Source: Fusobacterium sp. SYSU M8D902
Lineage (GTDB): Bacteria; Fusobacteriota; Fusobacteriia; Fusobacteriales; Fusobacteriaceae
DNA: 38,206 nucleotides
NCBI RefSeq assembly: GCF_040199715.1
Contig: NZ_JBEFNA010000021.1
Location: 1-38,206, forward strand
Direction: 5' to 3'
Made by a program: the position numbers and the translations under genes. Position 1 is the stretch's first letter, and each line of letters opens with the position of its first letter. The notes beneath the pieces were generated by a model. It did no database searches. It saw only the letters and a program-made list of their open reading frames with translations, and was not told where the DNA came from. Positions 31,122-38,206 of the stretch are shown here, in pieces.

Positions 31122-32789
31122 CTATCTACTCTCTTTCAAAAGTTCCTCAGCATGTTGGAATACTGCTTCTGTTACATTTTCTCCAGCTAACATTCTAGCT
31201 ATCTCCTCTATTCTTCCACGCTCATCTAATCTAGTTACAACTGTTGAAGTATTATTTTCTAAAGTATATTTTTTTATGTAGAACTGTTGGTGTGCTTTAG
31301 CTGCAATAGCTGGTGAGTGTGTTATAGAAACAACTTGGGCATGCTCTCCTATCTCTCTCAATTTATCAGCTATCTTTCTAACTGTCTCTCCTCCAACCCC
31401 TGTATCTATCTCGTCAAATATAAGTATTGGAACATTATCAACTCTAGAAAATATAACCTTTAGAGCTAACATAATTCTACTTACCTCTCCACCAGAAGCT
31501 ATCTTCCATAGGGGCTTCATATCTTGACCAATATTTGTAGATATAAAGATCTCCACACTATCAGCTCCATTTGCTCCCATACCTTCACTTTCATCTACTA
31601 CAACATGTATTTTGGCGTCCCCCATCTTCAAGAATTTTAATTCCTCTTTCAGATTTTTCTCTATCTGTATAGCCTTCTCTTTTCTCAATCTTCTAAGTTG
31701 ATGAGCATTTTCCCAATAGCTCTCCTCTATCTCTTTTCTCTCTTTCTGGAGTTTTTGAATCTCAAAGCTATCCTCTTCCAATAGATTTATCTTCTGTGCA
31801 ATACTCTCTTTAAATTCGATTATCTCCTCAATAGTTGCTCCATACTTTATCTTCATCTTATTGATTATATCCAGTCTATCAACTACTTCCTGCAATCTTC
31901 TATCATCTATATCTATATCATCATCAAGAGTATCCATAATGTCAACACAATCTTCCAATTCATAATACACTCTTTCCAACTTATCTAAAAGTTCACTGAA
32001 GTCATTTCCATATTTACACAAACCCTCTATATTTTTTTTAGAGTTGTGAATAAGATGTAGAGCACTAACCTCTCCATCTCTCAAGTAAAGTGTAGAATTT
32101 TCTATCTTCTCCTTTATCTTTCCAGCATTAAAAAGTTTTTTATACTCATCTTCTAAGAGTGTATCCTCGTTTTTCTTAGGATTTATCTTCTCTATTTCAG
32201 CTAATTGAAATTCATAAAACTCTCTTTTCTCTATTGCTTCTTTTCTGTTTTTTTCTATCTGCTCTATTTTATTATCTAGCTCTTTATATCTTGAAAAAAG
32301 TCTATTACTACTCTTTAATAGCTCTTTTCCCTGCTCTCCTAAAAATTTATCCAAAAGTTTTATATGGTTGTTCTTATTCAAAAGCATTTGATGAGAGTGC
32401 TGACCTACTATATCTACCAAAGATCCCATTATCTCTCTTAGATTGGTAAGAGAAACTCTTATCCCATTTACAAAGACTTTTCCCTTACCATTTATATCTA
32501 AGGTTCTTCTCACTATCACTTCGTTATCTTCAGCATCAATTGCAAATTTTTCTATAAGTTCCTCTCTCTGTTCATCATTGATCTCAAAAACACCTTGAGC
32601 AGATAGAGTCTTCTCTCCACTTCTAATCATATCAGTAGTAGCCTTCTCTCCTATCAAAAGATTTATACCACTCAATATAATTGATTTTCCTGCCCCTGTC
32701 TCTCCTGTAAGAACAATAAATCCATCTTCAAATTCTAAATCAAGTTTCTCTATTATAGCTAAATTTTCTATTTTGAGCTCTCTTAACAC
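31122..32789 (-). CDS. recN: DNA repair ATPase RecN
   Basis: A 555-residue SMC-like protein involved in double-strand-break repair. Walker A GETGAGKSIIL at about residue 30, two coiled-coil arms (about 150-365), then the C-terminal ATPase half with LASGGEVSRIMLALK (signature; here IASGGEVSR) and Walker B ILIFDEIDTGVGGETV. The full typical length is present. Its start overlaps the nadK stop by seven bases, so translation is coupled. Confidence 0.97.
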   Translation of the reverse strand: MLRELKIENLAIIEKLDLEFEDGFIVLTGETGAGKSIILSGINLLIGEKATTDMIRSGEKTLSAQGVFEINDEQREELIEKFAIDAEDNEVIVRRTLDINGKGKVFVNGIRVSLTNLREIMGSLVDIVGQHSHQMLLNKNNHIKLLDKFLGEQGKELLKSSNRLFSRYKELDNKIEQIEKNRKEAIEKREFYEFQLAEIEKINPKKNEDTLLEDEYKKLFNAGKIKEKIENSTLYLRDGEVSALHLIHNSKKNIEGLCKYGNDFSELLDKLERVYYELEDCVDIMDTLDDDIDIDDRRLQEVVDRLDIINKMKIKYGATIEEIIEFKESIAQKINLLEEDSFEIQKLQKERKEIEESYWENAHQLRRLRKEKAIQIEKNLKEELKFLKMGDAKIHVVVDESEGMGANGADSVEIFISTNIGQDMKPLWKIASGGEVSRIMLALKVIFSRVDNVPILIFDEIDTGVGGETVRKIADKLREIGEHAQVVSITHSPAIAAKAHQQFYIKKYTLENNTSTVVTRLDERGRIEEIARMLAGENVTEAVFQHAEELLKESR

Positions 32790-33580
32790 AGATTATCTCC
32801 CCATTTCAATTTTTCTCTAAGTACACTATAATAATTTCTATCCCTTGGAATAACTAAATTTAAAGTATACTTAGAATACTCCATTCTTATACTTTCCATA
32901 CTTCCAATTTTCTTATTTGTTTGACCATCAATTATCAATTGTCCCATTCTCTTCTCATCTTCAATCTTCATCTCAATCCTCTCATTCCCACCTATTACGA
33001 TAGGTCTTGTATTAAGATTGTGTGGAGCTATTGGAGTTATTACAATAGCCTTCATATCAGATTTTAGAATGGGTCCACCTGCTGACATTGAATAAGCAGT
33101 TGAACCTGTTGGAGTGGCTACAATTACCCCATCTCCTTTATAGGTACACATATACTCTCCATTTGTTTTAAAATTTACTCTCAATACTCTAGAGGTAATT
33201 CCAGCTTTTGAGATAACTACCTCATTTAGAGCATAGTATATCTGTCCATCAAGCTCCACTTCCAATATGTGTCTCTTCTCATACTTGAATTTTCCATTTA
33301 AAAAATTATCATACTCTTCAAGCATCTTCTCTTTTTTTATCTCGGTTAAAAAACCTAGACTTCCAGCATTAATAGCTATTACATATAGATTTTTTTTAAA
33401 TATAAAGTTCCTAAACGCTCTAAGTAGTGTCCCATCTCCACCAATAACAACTCCAAAATCAGCTTTATTAGCTTTGTCCACTATCTCTATATTTTTCTTT
33501 TTAAAATACTCTACACTCTTATTATATAGCTCTTGAGCCACTGGTTTGTCCATATTGTACATTATAAAAACTTTTTTCAT
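32783..33580 (-). CDS. nadK: NAD kinase
   Basis: A protein of about 265 residues that phosphorylates NAD to NADP. The ATP/poly-phosphate motif GGDGT is at residues 47-51 and the NAD-binding PTGSTAYSMSAGGPI follows at about 160-175. I start it at ATG 33580, preceded by GGTGGAGG; a longer reading to 33622 lacks such a site. The order nadK-recN is common in many bacteria, and recN overlaps its end. Confidence 0.97.
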   Translation of the reverse strand: MKKVFIMYNMDKPVAQELYNKSVEYFKKKNIEIVDKANKADFGVVIGGDGTLLRAFRNFIFKKNLYVIAINAGSLGFLTEIKKEKMLEEYDNFLNGKFKYEKRHILEVELDGQIYYALNEVVISKAGITSRVLRVNFKTNGEYMCTYKGDGVIVATPTGSTAYSMSAGGPILKSDMKAIVITPIAPHNLNTRPIVIGGNERIEMKIEDEKRMGQLIIDGQTNKKIGSMESIRMEYSKYTLNLVIPRDRNYYSVLREKLKWGDNLC

Positions 33581-33596
33581 TATTCCTCCACCAAAG

Positions 33597-34706
33597 TTAT
33601 TTAAACATTGGAACAGGGTCAATAGGTTTTAAATTAAATCTTAGTTCATAGTATAGGTTTGGTTTACCCTCAACAGATAATCCTAAAATTCCTATCTCTG
33701 CACCTTGCTGTACCTGTTGATTCAATTTAACTTTGGTTGCTATTAAGTTTCCATATACTCCTATCATATTATATCCATAATCTATCATTACAACATTTCC
33801 CAATCCTTGGAATACATCTGCATATATTACTTTTCCCTTTGCTGATGCTTTAATCTTAGATCCCATTCTAGCTTGTATCTCTATTCCGTTACTTGTTACC
33901 TCTTGTTGTTTTTTCTGATTAAATCTTACAACAATATTTCCTGTAACTGGTTTGATTACTTTTCCTAATTTTGAATATGCTTGAGATTGATTCACTATCT
34001 TTTTATCTGTTTTAGTTCTTGCAACTATTATCTCTTTTATCTTCTTCTCAATTCTCTCTTTTTCTTGTTGGAGTTTACTTATACTTTTTACATGACCACT
34101 TTTCTCTCTATTTAATTGATCAATTAGTTTACCATGCTGACTTTTTTTACTATCCATCTGTTCCAAGTTTAAAGCCAATTTATTTCTAAGCTTTGAAAGT
34201 TTTAATTTTTCCCCTTCAATATCTGCTTTTACTTTCTGTATATTGCTTTGGACTTTCTTAATATGTTCCATCTTTTGCAAATCTCCATATAGAAGATTTT
34301 TAAAGTCTTTCTTTAACAAAGTATCCTCTATTAGATTCTCTTCTCTCTCTTTAGAGTATCTATTCCAAGCAATAATCTTTGCTTTAAACTCAAGTTTTTT
34401 TCTCTTTAACTCACTTGAGGTTATATTTAGGTTTTGTCCACCATATTCGATATTTTTAGAAACTGTCTTTATATCATTTAAGATCTTTTCTCTGTCTTTA
34501 GCTATCTCTAAAATATCTCTCTCTAACTCTAGGATCTGTTTTTCCAATTTTTGAGTCTGTACATCTATATTTTTTATCCTCTGGTTTTTCTGTGAAATCT
34601 CTCTGTCTATGGCTTTTATCTTCTTCTCCATATCAGTTAATGTATCTGAAAAACTAAGAGTTGCCACCATTAAAAATAAAATTACTTTTTGCCATCTTCT
34701 ATCCAC
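33597..34706 (-). CDS. envC: EnvC-like coiled-coil protein with degenerate LytM domain
   Basis: A 369-residue exported protein. A signal peptide is seen at residues 1-20 (WQKVILFLMVATLSFS), then a long coiled coil (about 22-230), then a LytM/M23 fold (about 255-369). The zinc ligands are lost: HxGxD reads SNGIE (Ser272, Glu276), the YGH loop reads YGN (Asn320), and the HxH motif reads PNLYYEL (Asn350, Tyr352). E. coli EnvC shows the same decay and activates amidases rather than cutting. The GTG start overlaps the end of ftsX by 25 nt, so the pair likely acts as FtsX-EnvC at the division site. Confidence 0.9.
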   Translation of the reverse strand: MDRRWQKVILFLMVATLSFSDTLTDMEKKIKAIDREISQKNQRIKNIDVQTQKLEKQILELERDILEIAKDREKILNDIKTVSKNIEYGGQNLNITSSELKRKKLEFKAKIIAWNRYSKEREENLIEDTLLKKDFKNLLYGDLQKMEHIKKVQSNIQKVKADIEGEKLKLSKLRNKLALNLEQMDSKKSQHGKLIDQLNREKSGHVKSISKLQQEKERIEKKIKEIIVARTKTDKKIVNQSQAYSKLGKVIKPVTGNIVVRFNQKKQQEVTSNGIEIQARMGSKIKASAKGKVIYADVFQGLGNVVMIDYGYNMIGVYGNLIATKVKLNQQVQQGAEIGILGLSVEGKPNLYYELRFNLKPIDPVPMFK

Positions 34707-35545
34707 TTTAACACCCCAATCTTTATAGGTTTTAACCAGATTAAAAGATTTATAATAAAAATAATAACAAATTGAATTACAAATATCTCTTTCAATCCTA
34801 ACAATAGATATTTGCTACTGATCAAAAGAAGATTTTTTCTAAAATAACTATATACATTAAAAAATATTAAAGTTCCTATTACTGAACTAGCTGTAAACGG
34901 AAGCAAATTGACCTTTCTTGCTCTAGCCTTACTAGAGTTATCATCTCTCCCTATCTCAATATTATTTATATAATCTATTGAAATAGCACTATAGAATATG
35001 TAGTATACAATTCCTAACATAGGCAATATACATCCTACAAATATTCCTACCATTATCATTCTATAAAACTTTAACTGTCTTCCCTTATAATTGATAAATT
35101 CTCCATCTACAAAAACTTCTTTAATATTTTGATTATTTTCTAAACTAGTTTGAATTTTCTCTATATCTGAAGGTTTTTCAAAATAAATTACTAGACTATC
35201 TGAAAGTGGATTTTCACCTCTAGGTATAGCTACATCCAATTGATACTGTAACTTTTGGAATGCTTCCTCTTTCGAAATATATCTAACCTGTCTAACTCCC
35301 TCTAATTTTAATACTTCAATCTCTGTTTTTTCCTTATCTATCTCCGCTACATTTCCTTGAAAGTCCGCTGTAAAAAAATATTCTCTCTCTATTTTCTGAG
35401 TTATCCCTTGAGTATTGATGAAAAAAGCCAAGAAAAAGTTTAAGATGATAAAAGCTAAAATATTTAAAATAAATGTTACCTTTTTTATCTGAATCCCGCT
35501 TTTCACTATTTTTTTCCCCTCTCTTATCACATTAAAATTATTCAT
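34682..35545 (-). CDS. ftsX: Cell-division membrane protein FtsX
   Basis: A protein of about 287 residues with four hydrophobic helices: one near residues 25-45 (ILNILAFIILNFFLAFFI), then a long periplasmic part (about 50-165), and three in the second half. The KEEAFQKLQYQLD and SLVIYFEKPSDIEKI segments are typical of FtsX. In the usual system FtsE supplies ATP and FtsX controls EnvC. ATG 35545 fits the AGGTGG site better than the GTG at 35551. No ftsE is found beside it: upstream is a terminator and the transketolase genes. Probably real FtsX, with the ATPase encoded elsewhere or missing. Confidence 0.92.
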   Translation of the reverse strand: MNNFNVIREGKKIVKSGIQIKKVTFILNILAFIILNFFLAFFINTQGITQKIEREYFFTADFQGNVAEIDKEKTEIEVLKLEGVRQVRYISKEEAFQKLQYQLDVAIPRGENPLSDSLVIYFEKPSDIEKIQTSLENNQNIKEVFVDGEFINYKGRQLKFYRMIMVGIFVGCILPMLGIVYYIFYSAISIDYINNIEIGRDDNSSKARARKVNLLPFTASSVIGTLIFFNVYSYFRKNLLLISSKYLLLGLKEIFVIQFVIIFIINLLIWLKPIKIGVLKWIEDGKK

Positions 35546-35569
35546 AGCCACCTCATTCTAAAGTTTATA

Positions 35570-35615
35570 TAAAAAGATGAGGACTGACCATAAAGGAGTT
35601 TATGCCAGCCCTCCC
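35570..35615 (-). terminator. Terminator after the transketolase genes
   Basis: On the minus strand GAGGGCTGGCATAAA pairs with TTTATGGTCAGTCCTC (one bulge, two G-T pairs) around CTCC, and a TCATCTTTTT run follows. It begins 14 bases beyond the stop. It separates the transketolase unit from ftsX; the ftsX promoter must lie in this short space or expression relies on read-through. Confidence 0.87.
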
Positions 35616-35626
35616 AAACTTATTTA

Positions 35627-36556
35627 TTACATATTTTCTTTAACCATTGCTACTAATTTAGCTGCTGTTAACTCATATTTCTCTAATAATTCATTAGCTT
35701 TTCCACTTTGTCCAAACTTGTCATAGATTCCAAGTTTTTTAACTTTTGTCGGGTGTACTTCAGATAGGAATTCTGATACAGCTGATCCTAATCCACCAAT
35801 TACTGAGTGCTCCTCAGCAGTTATTATGAATTTAGTCTCTTGAGCTGCTTTTAATATAGTCTCTCCATCAAGTGGTTTGATTGTTCCAACGTTGATTACT
35901 CTAACTGATATTCCCTCTTCTGCTAATATCTCTGCAGCTTTTAAAGCTTCAGCTGTCATTAATCCAGTAGATGCAATTGTTACATCTGTTCCCTCTCTCA
36001 ATGTATTAGCAATTCCTATTTGGAAATCATATGTTGCTTCATCAAAAATTGTCTCAACATCTAATCTTCCCATTCTTATATAAACAGGTCCATTATATTC
36101 AGCTGCTGCAAATACCATTTTTTTAGTCTCTACTGCATCTGCTGGAGATAATACTACCATTCCTGGAATAGATCTCATTAATGCTATATCCTCTACTGAT
36201 TGGTGTGATCCTCCGTCTTCTCCTACTGATATTCCAGCGTGAGTTGGAGCTATTTTAACATTTAATTTTGGATAAGCAACTGTATTTCTAATTTGCTCGA
36301 ATCCTCTTCCTGCTGCGAACATAGCAAATGTAGAAGCAAAAGCTACCTTTCCACAAGTTGCTAATCCTGCTGCTGTTCCTATTAAATCAGCTTCAGCTAT
36401 CCCTACGTTAAAATGTCTCTCTGGGAATTTTTCTTTAAATAAATTTGTTTTTGTTGATTTTGTTAAATCTGCATCTAAAACTACTACATTTTTATTTATT
36501 TGCCCTAGCTCTACTAAAGCCTCACCATAAGCTTGTCTTGTAGATTTTTTACTCAT
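35627..36556 (-). CDS. tktB: Transketolase, C-terminal subunit
   Basis: A 309-residue protein equal to the pyrimidine-binding and C-terminal domains of transketolase. FNVGIAEADLIGTAAGLATCGK holds the Glu that activates thiamine diphosphate, and GEDGGSHQSVEDIALMRSIPGM follows. With the N-terminal subunit it forms the active enzyme of the pentose phosphate pathway, moving two-carbon units between sugar phosphates. Its ATG shares one base with the preceding stop, with AGGAGGG upstream. Deoxyxylulose-phosphate synthase is a relative, but that gene is not split. Confidence 0.95.
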   Translation of the reverse strand: MSKKSTRQAYGEALVELGQINKNVVVLDADLTKSTKTNLFKEKFPERHFNVGIAEADLIGTAAGLATCGKVAFASTFAMFAAGRGFEQIRNTVAYPKLNVKIAPTHAGISVGEDGGSHQSVEDIALMRSIPGMVVLSPADAVETKKMVFAAAEYNGPVYIRMGRLDVETIFDEATYDFQIGIANTLREGTDVTIASTGLMTAEALKAAEILAEEGISVRVINVGTIKPLDGETILKAAQETKFIITAEEHSVIGGLGSAVSEFLSEVHPTKVKKLGIYDKFGQSGKANELLEKYELTAAKLVAMVKENM

Positions 36557-37377
36557 TAATTATTCCCTCCTAATTCTGCTAATGCTTTTTCAGTTTCCTC
36601 TTTTGTTGGAGCTACTCCGTGGAATCCACATACGTTTTCCATAAATGATACTCCTTTTCCTTTTACTGTTTTAGCAATTATTATAGTTGGTTTACCTTTT
36701 ACTGTCTTAGCCTCTTCTAAAGCTTTTAATATCTCTTCCATATTGTGACCGTCGATCTTTATTACATTCCAACCAAATGCTTCCCATTTTGCATCAACAG
36801 GCTCTACTCCCATAACTTTATCTACATTTCCATCAATTTGAAGATTGTTAAAGTCTAAAAATGCACAGATGTTATCTAATTTGAAGTGAGCAGCAGTCAT
36901 TGCAGCTTCCCAAACTTGACCTTCTTGTAACTCTCCATCTCCTAAAACTATATAAGTTCTGTATGAAAGATCTGAGATTTTTGCATTTAAAGCCATTCCG
37001 TTAGCTACAGATAGACCTTGTCCTAATGATCCAGTAGAGATCTCTACTCCTGGAACTTTTTTCATATCAGGGTGTCCTTGTAAAATTGATCCATACTGTC
37101 TTAAAGTCATTAGAATCTCTTTATCAAAGTATCCTCTCTCAGCTAAAGTTGCATATAGTGCTGGAGCAGCATGCCCTTTTGAAAGAACAAATCTATCTCT
37201 GTTTTCCATTTTAGGATTGCTAGGATCTATATTCATCTCATCAAAATATAGAGCTGTTAAAATATCTGTTGCTGATAATGATCCTCCTGGGTGTCCTGAT
37301 TTAGCTTCACAAATCATTTTAACTATTGATTTTCTTATGTTTGTTGCTGTTGCTTCTAGATTTTTAATATCTCTCAT
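36556..37377 (-). CDS. tktA: Transketolase, N-terminal subunit
   Basis: A 273-residue thiamine-diphosphate-binding half of transketolase: [15 protein letters not shown] (substrate/cofactor), [15 protein letters not shown], and the Mg-ThDP motif [33 protein letters not shown], which has the GDG...N pattern in its first part. First gene of the two-gene unit, behind a consensus promoter. The ribosome site GAAAGGAG is rather far (13 nt) from the ATG. Split transketolases are common in anaerobic bacteria and archaea. Confidence 0.95.
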   Translation of the reverse strand: MRDIKNLEATATNIRKSIVKMICEAKSGHPGGSLSATDILTALYFDEMNIDPSNPKMENRDRFVLSKGHAAPALYATLAERGYFDKEILMTLRQYGSILQGHPDMKKVPGVEISTGSLGQGLSVANGMALNAKISDLSYRTYIVLGDGELQEGQVWEAAMTAAHFKLDNICAFLDFNNLQIDGNVDKVMGVEPVDAKWEAFGWNVIKIDGHNMEEILKALEEAKTVKGKPTIIIAKTVKGKGVSFMENVCGFHGVAPTKEETEKALAELGGNN

Positions 37378-37420
37378 CTGTTTTCTATTTCTCCTTTCAA
37401 AATTTTTATACTCTCTCTAA

Positions 37421-37450
37421 ATTATATTATTTTATCTCACATATTGTCAA
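37421..37450 (-). promoter_or_regulatory. Transketolase promoter
   Basis: On the minus strand TTGACA (37445-37450), an 18-bp spacer and TATAAT (37421-37426) give a perfect consensus pair, about 44 bases before the transketolase ATG. No operator repeat is seen. Confidence 0.88.
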
Positions 37451-37468
37451 GAAAAGCTATTATTTTAC

Positions 37469-38062
37469 TTAAAAAAATATGTATATTTTGTCTATGATAT
37501 ACTTTCCACTCTCTCTTATCAATAAATACAATTCTTTATGTCTTAGACAAGCTATTCCAATTGCAAAAACTGTAAATGAAATTAACGGTCTAAACAGTTT
37601 ATTCTCTTTAATAGTATCTTTTAAAATTGTTACTACTCCTAAAAAAAATAGGTAATAAAATTCTGTTAAGTTCTCTGTATAGCATATTGCTACAAGAATA
37701 CTAATAACTGCAGAGAAAAATAATATCATCTTACTTATTTTTGGATTACAACTTATTTTTAAAATAGGGATTTTTATTAATGCCCCTCCACCCCAACCTT
37801 TTGGAAATAGGTCAAATATAAAGTGAAGAGCTAATGCCAATGAAAATCCCATCAAAAAATATCTAAAGTTTATATTTTTATCCTGCTCATAGACTCTTAT
37901 AAATATCAATAAAATTAAGGGACTATGAGTAAGTATACTTCTATGTCTTAATTTCATTTTAAAATCCCAATCAGGAAATTTTATACCAAGAAAAAAAGCT
38001 GCAAAAGAGATAAAAATTCCCATTAAAGAAATTTTGGTAAACAAATTTATAAAAAATTCCAT
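37469..38062 (-). CDS. Membrane-bound metal-dependent hydrolase-like protein (YdjM/DUF457)
   Basis: A protein of about 197 residues with several hydrophobic helices and the family's polar motif: FPDWDFKMKLRHRSILTHSPL near residues 30-50, with the DxD and RHRSxxTHS pattern, and a later ALHFIFDLFPKGWGGG. These suggest a metal site at the membrane face. The family (YdjM, LexA-regulated in E. coli) has no firmly known reaction. Start at ATG 38062 is supported by AAGGAGAGGG; a longer reading to 38110 runs into the upstream terminator. It lies just after the tuf terminator. Confidence 0.8.
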   Translation of the reverse strand: MEFFINLFTKISLMGIFISFAAFFLGIKFPDWDFKMKLRHRSILTHSPLILLIFIRVYEQDKNINFRYFLMGFSLALALHFIFDLFPKGWGGGALIKIPILKISCNPKISKMILFFSAVISILVAICYTENLTEFYYLFFLGVVTILKDTIKENKLFRPLISFTVFAIGIACLRHKELYLLIRESGKYIIDKIYIFF

Positions 38063-38076
38063 ACCCTCTCCTTGAT

Positions 38077-38107
38077 AAAAAAAGAGGAGCAGGTATCTGC
38101 TCCTCTT
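38077..38107 (-). terminator. Terminator after tuf
   Basis: AAGAGGAGCAG and CTGCTCCTCTT form an 11-bp stem with a four-base loop, followed on the minus strand by TTTTTTT. It lies 26 bases beyond the EF-Tu stop. The next gene's ribosome site begins within 10 bases, so that gene may rely on read-through. Confidence 0.93.
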
Positions 38108-38132
38108 CAAAATACCCTATTCAGGTAATTTA

Positions 38133-38206
38133 TTATTTAAGAATTTCAGCAACTACTCCTGAAGCTACTGTTCTTCCACCTTCTCTGATAGCGAATCTTA
38201 ATCCTG
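38133..38206 (-). CDS. tuf: Elongation factor Tu, C-terminal end (partial)
   Basis: The window edge cuts this gene. The last 23 codons read GLRFAIREGGRTVASGVVAEILK and a TAA stop, the conserved C-terminus of EF-Tu domain 3 (GxRFAIREGGRTVGxGVV). The protein delivers aminoacyl-tRNA to the ribosome. Only this fragment is visible, so copy number and neighbours are unknown. Confidence 0.93.
   Translation of the reverse strand, partial: GLRFAIREGGRTVASGVVAEILK

Noticed and set aside
33597-34706. Active M23 endopeptidase
   Set aside because: None of the HxGxD, YGH or HxH zinc/catalytic residues is kept.

Overview
The window is AT-rich with short intergenic gaps, strong AGGAGG-type ribosome binding sites and T-run hairpin terminators. 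Gene content (AsrABC sulfite reductase, a B12-dependent diol dehydratase microcompartment, split transketolase, a fluoride riboswitch of the low-GC type) and codon use suggest an anaerobic Fusobacterium-like chromosome. Species cannot be fixed from sequence alone. Most genes lie on the minus strand; only 15160-22644 is read on plus.

Left edge (1-800): a small RelE/ParE-type toxin and ribbon-helix-helix antitoxin pair, then a hairpin terminator. From about 15000 down to 812 (minus) runs a complete, compact propanediol/glycerol utilisation microcompartment locus: pduQ under its own promoter, then pduB-pduC-pduD-pduE-pduG-pduH, a PduK-like shell protein, pduA/J, pduL, a flavoprotein, pduN, pduO, pduP, a PduT-like 4Fe-4S shell protein, eutJ and an aquaglyceroporin. 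Diol is imported, dehydrated by the B12 enzyme inside the shell, and the aldehyde is split between PduQ (reduced to alcohol) and PduP-PduL (oxidised to acyl-CoA and then acyl-phosphate). PduO and PduGH keep the cofactor working. No PduS, PduM, PduU/V, PduW or PduX is present.

Divergent from this locus (15160-18572, plus) is a dedicated signalling set: a hybrid histidine kinase, an OmpR/PhoB-type response regulator and a free-standing PocR-domain sensor. Both pdu promoters carry the same tandem TGTCA repeat with 11-bp period at the same distance from the -10 box, which I infer to be the response regulator's site. A LysR regulator and asrABC follow.

From 22691 to the right edge (minus) come a fructose PTS operon (fruR-fruK-fruA) with a four-fold 10-bp operator repeat; a cation/proton antiporter gene under a fluoride riboswitch; a housekeeping run ftsX-envC-nadK-recN-(degenerate xer)-era-ABC exporter; a two-gene transketolase; a membrane metal-dependent hydrolase-like protein; and the 3' end of an elongation factor Tu gene.

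Most unusual items: the shared pdu box with the PocR/kinase/regulator set, a microcompartment lacking PduS but carrying a PduT-like shell protein and a flavoprotein with a targeting-like N-terminal helix, a Xer-family protein that lost its catalytic residues, and a LysR gene whose Shine-Dalgarno is separated from its ATG by a hairpin. No tRNA, rRNA, CRISPR array, insertion sequence or B12 riboswitch was seen.
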